Source: Sphingomonas sp. 32-66-10 (GTDB taxonomy: Bacteria > Pseudomonadota > Alphaproteobacteria > Sphingomonadales > Sphingomonadaceae). From it: a DNA stretch of 45,251 bases. A program made the translations under genes and the position numbers. Within the stretch, counting starts at the first letter, position 1. Every line of letters starts with the position of its first letter. The stretch lies in the NCBI GenBank assembly GCA_002280565.1, contig NCEF01000021.1:1-45251 (forward strand), written 5' to 3'. Below, in pieces: positions 28,878 through 35,698 of this stretch. A model generated the notes under the pieces. That model worked only from the letters and a program-made list of their open reading frames with translations. It made no database searches and was not told the DNA's origin.

Positions 28878-29578
28878 TTATTTCCCTTTACGGCGTGCCG
28901 TTAGCACCGCTTCTTTCAGAACTTCATAGGGGACCATGCCCGAAATCACCTGATCGCCGATCACCCAGCTTGGCGTTCCGGTAACGCCCAGCTTGCTTGC
29001 GACGTCGAGATTGCGTGCGACCTCCGCCTCGACCCGCGCGCTGCCGATCGACTGCTGCGCGCGCGCGGTGTCCAGCCCGGCGGTCGCGGCGGCGGCGTTG
29101 ATCGACGCCTCGCTCAGCTGGCCGCCCGAATAGAGCGCCATGTGGAACGGCTTGAACTTGCCCTGCTCGGCAGCGGCGAGGCCCCAGCGTGCGGCAACGC
29201 GGCTACCCTCGCTCAGCACGGGCAATTCGCGATAGACGATGCGGACCTTGGGATCCTCCGCCACCAATCGCGCGATCATCGGCAGGCTGGCGCGGCAATA
29301 GCCGCAGGCATAGTCCATCCACACCGACACGGTTACGTCGCCCGACGGATTGCCCTCCCACGCCCCGGCATAGGCGTCGAAAATCGCGGCGCGGTTGGCG
29401 GCGACGGCCTTCCCGCTCTCGCGCTCCTGCAGCCGCTTCATCGCCTCGGGCAGGATTTCCGGGTTTTCGAGGACATAGTTGCGCCCTGCACACCGACGAC
29501 GACCAAACCGCCGACCACGCCGGACAGCACCAACGTGCCGGCCAGCGCCAGCGGGCTCTTCGCCAGTTTTTCGATCAC
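28878..29578 (-). pseudogene. DsbA-family thiol-disulfide oxidoreductase, interrupted by a one-base frameshift
   Basis: The catalytic domain (28878 to about 29483) is intact: GDVTVSVWMDYACGYCRASL has the CxxC redox site, and GVTGTPSWVIGDQVISG supplies the cis-Pro loop. Upstream the sequence encodes a signal/membrane anchor in another frame: a GTG at 29578 overlapping the stop of the M48 gene, then IEKLAKSPLALAGTLVLSG and GGLVVVGVQ. The frames join near 29481-29490, where one base appears missing (cagggcgc where the protein needs GGn CGC), then RNYVLENPEILPEA continues in the catalytic frame. A product starting only at the internal Met (29441) would lack the export signal. Either real inactivation or an assembly error. 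Confidence 0.8.
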
Positions 29579-30921
29579 TTGCGCTTCCTGTCCTGCATCA
29601 TCGCCTGACCGGCCATGACGATATCCTGCGCACGAATCCAGTCAGGCGTGCCCTGGGGCAGCCCGGCCATTGCCACCTGCGCGCTGGGGATGGCACGGCC
29701 GAGATCACCGATCATGCTGGCGCGTTCGGCGGTGGCGAGTGCGGCGCGGGGGCCGTCACCCTTGCGCTCGTACAACATGCCGAGCTGATACCAGGCCCAG
29801 GGGTTTTCCTTGTCGCGCACCACCGATTGACGCAGCACCGTCTCTGCCTCGGCCAGATGCGCGGGATCTTCGGTCGCGAGCAGCGCGTGGCCGAAGGTGG
29901 TGGCGATCAGCGGCTGGAAATTGGTCTTGGCCGTCGCTGCGCGAAGCGGGGCGAGCGCATCGCGCGGCTTGCCCGATTCGAGCAGGATCTGTCCTTCCAG
30001 CTCGAGGAAATAGGGGTTTTCGGGCTCTGCGCGCACCAATGCCGCCGCCTCGCCCGCCGCTTCCTTGGGATAGCCGCCGAGGTGATAGGCATAGGCGCGG
30101 GCATAGCGCGCGGGCACGCTGGTGTCGGTCGCGGGATAGCGGCGCAGCGTATCCTTGGGCTCGGTCACATAGCCACGCAGCTTGGCCTGGACGCGTTTGA
30201 ACCGCGCCTCGATCTGCGGATCGCTGGGCTTGTTCCAGGCGGGATCCGCCTGGAGGTCGGCCGTGAGCGTTGCGACGCGGTCGCCCGACATGGGGTGGCT
30301 CATCACATAGCTGGTATCGCTGCCGCGCTTGAGGCCCCAGCGAAATTCCTGCTGCTGCAGCTTCTTGAAGAAGTCGAGCATGCCGCGCCCGCTGACGCCG
30401 GCACCGGACAGGAACTTGACCCCGGCGGCGTCGGTCGTCGCCTCCTGCGCGCGGCTGAAGGCAAGATAATTGCCCATCGCGGCGCGCTGGCCGAGTTGCA
30501 TCAGACCCATGCCGGCGTCGGCCGAGCCGGCCGCCATTGCCGCCGCGCCGAGCAACAGGCTGAGGATCGTGATGCCGGTCGCGCCCTTGCCCATCCGGTC
30601 GCCCAAGGGCACGTGACCGCCGGTGATGTGGCCGATTTCGTGCGCGATCACGCCCTGCACCTCATTGGCGCTGGAGGCTGCGTCGATCAGGCCCGAATGG
30701 AGATAGACGGTCTGGCCGCCCGCGACGAAGGCGTTGATCGACTGATCGTTGATCAGGACGATGCGGACATTGGCGGGCGACAGGTTCGCCGCCTTGATGA
30801 TGTCGCGCGACATGTCGGCGAGCAGCGCCTCGCTCTCCGCATCGCGCAGGATCGATTGGGCATAGGCCGGGCTGGTGATGCACAGCAGCAGCAACGCGAA
30901 CAGGGATACAAGCCGCTTCAT
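29575..30921 (-). CDS. M48 family metalloprotease with TPR domain (BepA-like)
   Basis: A 448-residue periplasmic zinc protease: signal peptide MKRLVSLFALLLLCITSPAYAQ, then the M48 domain with GVIAHEIGHITGGH (His94, Glu95, His98), SRAQEATTDAAGVKFLS supplying the third ligand, and MSHPMSGDRVATL. Repeated helical segments follow (YARAYAYHLGGYPKEAAGEA, LELEGQILLESGKPRDALA, AWYQLGMLYERKGDGPRAAL) that form tetratricopeptide repeats. BepA degrades or helps assemble outer-membrane proteins such as LptD. Alternative starts at 30930/30933 give up to four extra residues. The stop is overlapped by the GTG of the DsbA-like gene, consistent with a shared envelope quality-control operon. Confidence 0.93.
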   Translation of the reverse strand: MKRLVSLFALLLLCITSPAYAQSILRDAESEALLADMSRDIIKAANLSPANVRIVLINDQSINAFVAGGQTVYLHSGLIDAASSANEVQGVIAHEIGHITGGHVPLGDRMGKGATGITILSLLLGAAAMAAGSADAGMGLMQLGQRAAMGNYLAFSRAQEATTDAAGVKFLSGAGVSGRGMLDFFKKLQQQEFRWGLKRGSDTSYVMSHPMSGDRVATLTADLQADPAWNKPSDPQIEARFKRVQAKLRGYVTEPKDTLRRYPATDTSVPARYARAYAYHLGGYPKEAAGEAAALVRAEPENPYFLELEGQILLESGKPRDALAPLRAATAKTNFQPLIATTFGHALLATEDPAHLAEAETVLRQSVVRDKENPWAWYQLGMLYERKGDGPRAALATAERASMIGDLGRAIPSAQVAMAGLPQGTPDWIRAQDIVMAGQAMMQDRKRK

Positions 30922-30988
30922 GCCGCACATCATGGTGGTTTTTCCCCCGCGATCAACCGTCGGCACGACGGGACGTAAGTTTGCGTTT

Positions 30989-31114
30989 GTTTCAGCAACG
31001 CTGAAACGGCTGCAGCACCGGCCCGCTCCCCCACCTGGCCACCCAGCGGTAGCATCATATGGGTGGCCGGGTGGGGGAGCGGGCCGGTGCCTTGATTCAG
31101 CGCAGCTGAATCAA
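30989..31114. repeat. Three-hairpin intergenic element with a 30-bp stem
   Basis: A small hairpin gtttcagc-aac-gctgaaac (30989-31007), a large inverted repeat whose arms are 31015-31044 and 31061-31090 (30 bp with one G-U pair, 16-base loop), and a second small hairpin ttgattcagc-gca-gctgaatcaa (31092-31114). The two small hairpins share TTCAGC/GCTGAA, so the whole is symmetrical. It lies between the M48 gene and the rne terminator. An 18-base piece of the large arm recurs at 35629-35646. Confidence 0.85.
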
Positions 31115-31154
31115 GCTTCAGACGGCTTGGCCCGGGCGCAATGAACCGGCGATG

Positions 31155-31184
31155 AAAAAAGGGCGGGAGCATCGGCCCCCGCCC
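31155..31184 (-). terminator. Intrinsic terminator of rne
   Basis: On the minus strand gggcggg pairs with cccgccc around a 10-base loop and is followed directly by six T. It lies 12 bp after the rne stop. Confidence 0.88.
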
Positions 31185-31196
31185 CTGTTTTCGCGA

Positions 31197-33884
31197 TCAG
31201 GCCCCGAAGGTGCGCTGCCACCAGCCGCCGCGACGCGGCGCGCCGCTATCGGTATTGGCTTCGCCGGCGCCACCATCGGTTGCTTCGGCTTCGGCTGCCA
31301 CCGGCGCGGCTTCCGCCTCTGCAGGTGCCGCTTCCTCAGCGGGCTCAGCGACGACTGCCTCGTCAGCCTTCTTGCGGCGGCTGCGCTTAGGCTTGGCCGG
31401 TGCTTCCTCGGCAACCGGAGCCTCGACCGCCTCGACCACGACTGGCGCTTCGACCGGTGCGGCTTCGGCGGCGGGAGCGTCCTCGCCCTTCTTGCGGCGG
31501 CTGCGCTTCGGCTTGGCGGGTGCCTCCTCGGCGACCGGAGCCTCGGCCGGAGCGGCTTCGGCAACCGGCTCGGCGGCGTCCGCTACCGGCTCGGCATCCG
31601 CCTTTTTGCGGCGGCTGCGCTTGGGCTTGGCAGGCGCTTCTTCGGCGACCGGCTCTGGCTGCGGCGCATCGGCCTCGACCGAAGCGTCTTCGCCACCCTC
31701 GACCGCGCCGTCCTCGACCGCACCGTCCTCGCCAGCGCCATTGCCGCGACGACCCCCACGACGGCCACGGCGACGACGCTTGCGGCCCTCGCTCGACTCG
31801 TCGGCAACCGGTGCATCGGTGGCTGCGTCACCAGCGTCACCAGCGTCACGAGCGTCACCAGCATCGCCATCCTCGTCCGCACCCTCGGCGTCCGCATCCT
31901 GCTCGCCCTCGACACCCTGCGGGGTATCGCCATCCTCACGGCGACCGCGACGGCCGCGGCGGCGACGGCGGCGCTTGCGGCCCTCACTCTCGGTCTCGGC
32001 ACGCTCGCCACGGTCACGACGCTCGCGCGGGGCACGAGCTTCGACATCCTCTTCCTCTTCGTCTTCCTCCTCGTCGATCTCGTCGACGATGTCCTCTTCG
32101 ATCTCCTGGATCGCAGCGGCGAACTTCGGCGCATGCGCCGGTGGCGGCCCGCTGGCCTCGACCGACATGCGCGCGCCTTCCAGCTCGCCGTCCGACAGGA
32201 TTTCGACGCGGACGCCATAGCGGTCCTCGATCTCGGCGATGTCGGCGCGCTTGTTGTTGAGGACGTAGAAGGCCGCTTCCTGGCTGCAGCGCAGCGTGAT
32301 GTGCGACCCGCGACCGCGTGCGGCCTCATCCTCGATCAGGCGCAGCGCCGACAGGCCCGCCGACGATGCGGTGCGGACGAGCCCCGTGCCTTCGCAATGC
32401 GGGCACTGGCGGGTCGATGCTTCAAGCACGCCGGTGCGCAGCCGCTGGCGGCTCATTTCCATCAGGCCGAACGCGCTGATCCGGCCGACCTGGATGCGGG
32501 CGCGATCGTTCTTCAGCGCCTCCTTCATCGCCTTCTCGACCTTCCGGACGTTGGACGAATGGTCCATGTCGATAAAGTCGATGACGACGAGCCCGGCCAT
32601 GTCGCGCAGTCGCAACTGGCGCGCGATTTCCTGCGCGGCTTCAAGGTTGGTGGCGGTCGCAGTCTGCTCGATCGAGTGTTCGCGGGTCGAGCGGCCGGAG
32701 TTGATGTCGATCGACACCAGCGCCTCGGTCGGGTTGATGACGAGATAGCCGCCGGATTTGAGCTGTACCACCGGGTGGTACATCGCCGACAATTGCTCCT
32801 CCACCCCGGCGCGCTGGAACAACGGCACGGCGTCGCTGTAATGCTTCACCTTCTTGGCGTGGCTCGGCATCAGGAGCTTCATGAAGTCCTTCGCCTGGCG
32901 ATAGCCTTCATCGCCTTCGACGATCACCTCGTCGATATCCTTGTTGTAGATATCGCGGATCGCGCGCTTCATCAGGTCGCTGTCACCATAGACAAGCGCA
33001 GGCGCAGAGGATTGCAGCGTCTTTTCGCGGATCTCGTCCCACAGCCGGGCGAGATAGTCGAAGTCGCGCTTGATCTCGGTCTTGGTGCGCTGCAGCCCGG
33101 CGGTGCGGACGATGCAGCCCATCGACGCCGGCAGCTTCAGGTCCGCCATGATTGTCTTCAACCGCTTGCGGTCGGCGGCCGAGCTGATCTTGCGGCTGAT
33201 CCCGCCGCCATGGGCGGTGTTGGGCATGAGCACGCAATAACGGCCGGCAAGCGACAGATAGGTGGTCAGCGCCGCACCCTTGTTGCCGCGCTCTTCCTTG
33301 ACGACCTGAACCAGCAGCACCTGACGGCGGCGGATCACGTCCTGAATCTTGTAGCGGCGGCGCAGGTTCATGCGGCGCTGGCGCAGCGCCTCGACCTGGT
33401 CGTCGCTGCCCTTGCGGCCACGGCGGCGACGGCCCTTGCCATTCTCGCCTTCACCTTCGCTGTCGCCATCGGCGGGCTCGCTGCCCTCTTCATCCTCATC
33501 GGCGGGGCGCTCGACCACCTCGACGTCGCCATCCTCATCGTCATGGTCGTGATCGTCGCTGTCGTCCGCCTCGCGCAGCGCCGCTTCCTCGGCGGCGTGC
33601 TCGGCCTCCTCACGCAGCAGCGCGTCGCGATCTTCCTTGGGGATCTGATAATAATCGGGGTGGATTTCGCTGAACGCTAGGAATCCGTGGCGATTGCCGC
33701 CATATTCGACGAACGCCGCCTGCAGCGACGGTTCGACGCGGGTCACCTTGGCGAGATAGATATTCCCTTTGAGCTGCTTGCGCTCGGCACTCTCGAAATC
33801 AAACTCCTCGATTCGATTTCCTTTGACGACGGCCACGCGGGTCTCTTCCCGGTGGCGTGCGTCGATCAGCATACGCATGGTCAT
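31197..33884 (-). CDS. rne: Ribonuclease E/G family endoribonuclease
   Basis: An 895-residue RNA-processing enzyme and probable degradosome scaffold. The start MLIDARHREETRVAVVKGN and an S1 domain (about 35-220) are seen; the S1 region is split by an acidic/basic insertion at 91-160 (DSDDHDHDDEDGD, GRRRRGRKG). Catalytic aspartates sit in VSIDINSGRST (Asp393) and GLVVIDFIDMD (Asp436), and the zinc-link cysteines in CPHCEGTG (494-497). The tail from about 600 is disordered and acidic/basic, with two arginine-rich blocks (GRKRRRRRRGRRGRR at 635, EGRKRRRRGRRGGRRG at 699), three identical 17-residue repeats and a conserved alphaproteobacterial end GWWQRTFGA. Start ATG 33884 opens the long leader upstream. 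Confidence 0.95.
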   Translation of the reverse strand: MTMRMLIDARHREETRVAVVKGNRIEEFDFESAERKQLKGNIYLAKVTRVEPSLQAAFVEYGGNRHGFLAFSEIHPDYYQIPKEDRDALLREEAEHAAEEAALREADDSDDHDHDDEDGDVEVVERPADEDEEGSEPADGDSEGEGENGKGRRRRGRKGSDDQVEALRQRRMNLRRRYKIQDVIRRRQVLLVQVVKEERGNKGAALTTYLSLAGRYCVLMPNTAHGGGISRKISSAADRKRLKTIMADLKLPASMGCIVRTAGLQRTKTEIKRDFDYLARLWDEIREKTLQSSAPALVYGDSDLMKRAIRDIYNKDIDEVIVEGDEGYRQAKDFMKLLMPSHAKKVKHYSDAVPLFQRAGVEEQLSAMYHPVVQLKSGGYLVINPTEALVSIDINSGRSTREHSIEQTATATNLEAAQEIARQLRLRDMAGLVVIDFIDMDHSSNVRKVEKAMKEALKNDRARIQVGRISAFGLMEMSRQRLRTGVLEASTRQCPHCEGTGLVRTASSAGLSALRLIEDEAARGRGSHITLRCSQEAAFYVLNNKRADIAEIEDRYGVRVEILSDGELEGARMSVEASGPPPAHAPKFAAAIQEIEEDIVDEIDEEEDEEEEDVEARAPRERRDRGERAETESEGRKRRRRRRGRRGRREDGDTPQGVEGEQDADAEGADEDGDAGDARDAGDAGDAATDAPVADESSEGRKRRRRGRRGGRRGNGAGEDGAVEDGAVEGGEDASVEADAPQPEPVAEEAPAKPKRSRRKKADAEPVADAAEPVAEAAPAEAPVAEEAPAKPKRSRRKKGEDAPAAEAAPVEAPVVVEAVEAPVAEEAPAKPKRSRRKKADEAVVAEPAEEAAPAEAEAAPVAAEAEATDGGAGEANTDSGAPRRGGWWQRTFGA
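31368..31652 (-). repeat. Three coding repeats of a 17-residue basic motif in the RNase E tail
   Basis: PVAEEAPAKPKRSRRKK occurs identically at residues 745-761, 783-799 and 823-839 of RNase E (DNA at 31602-31652, 31488-31538, 31368-31418). Spacers of 21-23 residues are Ala/Glu/Pro/Val-rich. Synonymous differences between copies exist in the DNA, so these are not recent exact duplications. Confidence 0.85.
31825..31860. repeat. Tandem 9-bp repeat in rne
   Basis: Four units of gcgtcacca (third is gcgtcacga), with a degenerate fifth gcatcgcca. They encode the GDARDAGDAGDAA stretch of the disordered tail. Slippage would add or remove three residues without frameshift. Confidence 0.7.
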
Positions 33885-34355
33885 TATTTGGTCTCCGGGC
33901 GCGCCAGGCGGGTGTCAGCCGCGGCGCGCGAACAAGATTGCGCCCCGTCAAAATGGGGGCGCAGGGGTTTGGTGATGCCTCTGCTGCATTGGCACGGCCG
34001 GACCCGTGGGTGCCCGCCTCCGCCGCCTCGCGCGCGACCGCCTGAGCGGTGCGATGCGGGATGGACGGAAATTGCCTCATTGCAGCGTCAACCTGAAATT
34101 ACCGGGCCGATTGGGCCGGCGATGGATACCGAGTGACCCAGATTGGGCTCGGTCGGCACGATGCCTAGCATCGGTGTGACCCCGCGGCAACATTTCGCGT
34201 GCGTTGCGCAAATGCGCCCCGCGCCCGGCAAAGCTCTGCCGGTTGCCGGCAAAAAAATGCCGAATCCCGAATTAACCGCATGGCTTCACCGCGCCGGAAG
34301 GTGCCGGTGATTATTCCGGTCGGGTCAGGGAGACTATTTTTGTGAGTACACGTGC
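33885..34355. promoter_or_regulatory. 471-bp gene-free region between divergent rne and amidase genes
   Basis: No credible gene is seen. It should hold the rne promoter and long 5' leader (minus strand) and the amidase promoter (plus). One GC hairpin at 33940-33962 (gcgcccc / ggggcgc) lies ~55 bp upstream of the rne start, a place where RNase E autoregulation acts on its leader in other bacteria. A second at 34225-34242 (ccggca / tgccgg) is followed by gccggcaaaaaaa. Neither a clear -35/-10 pair nor a known riboswitch is recognised. Confidence 0.5.
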
Positions 34356-35606
34356 ATGCTTTTGGGCTGGACCCCCCCCAGCCCGGCGCGGCATATCGCC
34401 CGGGTGTCTTTTTTCCTGGCCCTTCTCGCCGGCTTTCTGACCGGCGCACCGAGTTGGGCAGGAACCATACGTGCCATCGACGTGCAGTCGAACCGGATCG
34501 TCATCCGGTTTGACGAACGGGTCGCCGGTGCCAGCAGCTTCGTCCTTGCGGGTCCGAACCGGATCGCGCTGGACCTGATGGGTGCGCGTCCCGGCGCTGC
34601 ACCCGACCTTGATCGTGGTCCGGTCGCTGCGGTGCGCCAGGCCGCACAGGGCGATGGCGCGCGCGTCGTGTTCGACCTCGCCCGGCCGGCGATCGTGACC
34701 GACGGCAAGTTCGGGGCCGACGGCTCGACGCTGACGCTCGAGCTGCGCACGGTGGACGAGGCGCGCTTTGCTCGCGCCGCTGCGGAAGGCCGACTAAGCT
34801 TTCTCCCGCCGTTCAGCTTCGTGCGGGCATCGACCCGGCACAGTTATAGCGTGTCGGTGCCGGTCCCACCCAAGCCGATGCCCTTTGCCATGCCGCGAAT
34901 CTATGGTGCCGATGACGATCGCCCGCTGGTGGTGATCGACCCCGGCCATGGCGGACATGATCCCGGCGCGATTTCCGCCGATGGGACCCAGGAAAAGGTC
35001 CTCGCGCTCAAGATCGCCAAGGCGATCCGCGACGAACTGGTCGCGTCGGGCCGCGTGCGGGTTGCGCTGACGCGCGAAGATGACCGCTATCTGGTCCATC
35101 GCGACCGGTTCGAGGTTGCCCGTGCGCTCGGCGCGGCATTGTTCATCTCGGTCCATTGCGACGCGGCGCTGCACCCGGGCGCGAGTGGGGCGACAGTCTA
35201 CACCCTGTCCGAAGTGGCGTCCGACAAGGAAGCTGCGCGGCTGGCGGCACGTGAGAACAAGTCCGACATTCTGGCCGGCATCGACCTGGCCAGCCAGAAT
35301 CGCGACGTCTCCTCGATCCTGATCGACCTCACTCAGCGCGAGACGATGAACGCATCGGCCAAGTTCGCCCGTCTGCTGGGGCGCGAGGCGCAGGGGCTGA
35401 TCCCGGTCAAGGACAATCCGCACCGCATGGCGTCACTGCTGGTGCTCAAGGCACCCGATATGCCGTCGATCCTGTTCGAGGCGGGCTATATCTCCAACCC
35501 CGCCGATGTCGCTTTACTCAACACGGCCGAGGGGCGCAGGCGCGTGGCGCAGAGCGTCGACCGCGCGGTGGCGATCCACTTCGCCACACGGATGGCGGCG
35601 CGGTAG
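34356..35606 (+). CDS. N-acetylmuramoyl-L-alanine amidase (AmiC-type: AMIN + Amidase_3)
   Basis: A 416-residue exported zinc amidase that cuts peptide stems from peptidoglycan during cell separation. A signal peptide (about 17-36, VSFFLALLAGFLTGAPSWAG) is followed by an AMIN domain (about 38-130; IRAIDVQSNRIVIRFDERV) that targets it to the septum and a catalytic Amidase_3 domain (about 190-410). Catalytic/zinc motifs: VVIDPGHGGHDPGA with GTQEKVLALKIA (His and Glu ligands), and LFISVHCDAALHP (His). ILFEAGYISNPADVALL is the C-terminal signature with the catalytic Glu. ATG 34356 is the only start near the signal peptide; a cagggaga site lies about 20 bases upstream. PBP1A follows in the same direction. 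Confidence 0.94.
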   Translation: MLLGWTPPSPARHIARVSFFLALLAGFLTGAPSWAGTIRAIDVQSNRIVIRFDERVAGASSFVLAGPNRIALDLMGARPGAAPDLDRGPVAAVRQAAQGDGARVVFDLARPAIVTDGKFGADGSTLTLELRTVDEARFARAAAEGRLSFLPPFSFVRASTRHSYSVSVPVPPKPMPFAMPRIYGADDDRPLVVIDPGHGGHDPGAISADGTQEKVLALKIAKAIRDELVASGRVRVALTREDDRYLVHRDRFEVARALGAALFISVHCDAALHPGASGATVYTLSEVASDKEAARLAARENKSDILAGIDLASQNRDVSSILIDLTQRETMNASAKFARLLGREAQGLIPVKDNPHRMASLLVLKAPDMPSILFEAGYISNPADVALLNTAEGRRRVAQSVDRAVAIHFATRMAAR

Positions 35607-35628
35607 TCGGTGTCGGCTTCGCCGTGCG

Positions 35629-35646
35629 GCACCGGCCCGCTCCCCC
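35629..35646 (+). repeat. Partial copy of the intergenic hairpin arm
   Basis: gcaccggcccgctccccc matches the first 18 bases of the large arm at 31015-31032 exactly. It lies in the 92-bp gap between the amidase and PBP1A genes and lacks the second arm, so it looks like a decayed or half copy. Confidence 0.6.
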
Positions 35647-35698
35647 CGTCGCATCCCCCGCTGGCAAGCGCGCGCATTCCTGCTAAACCCCGCGCGCC

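Noticed and set aside
31152-33680. 842-codon antisense open frame across rne
   Set aside because: Low-complexity Arg/Ala/Leu sequence with no family features; a shadow of the repetitive, GC-rich rne gene.
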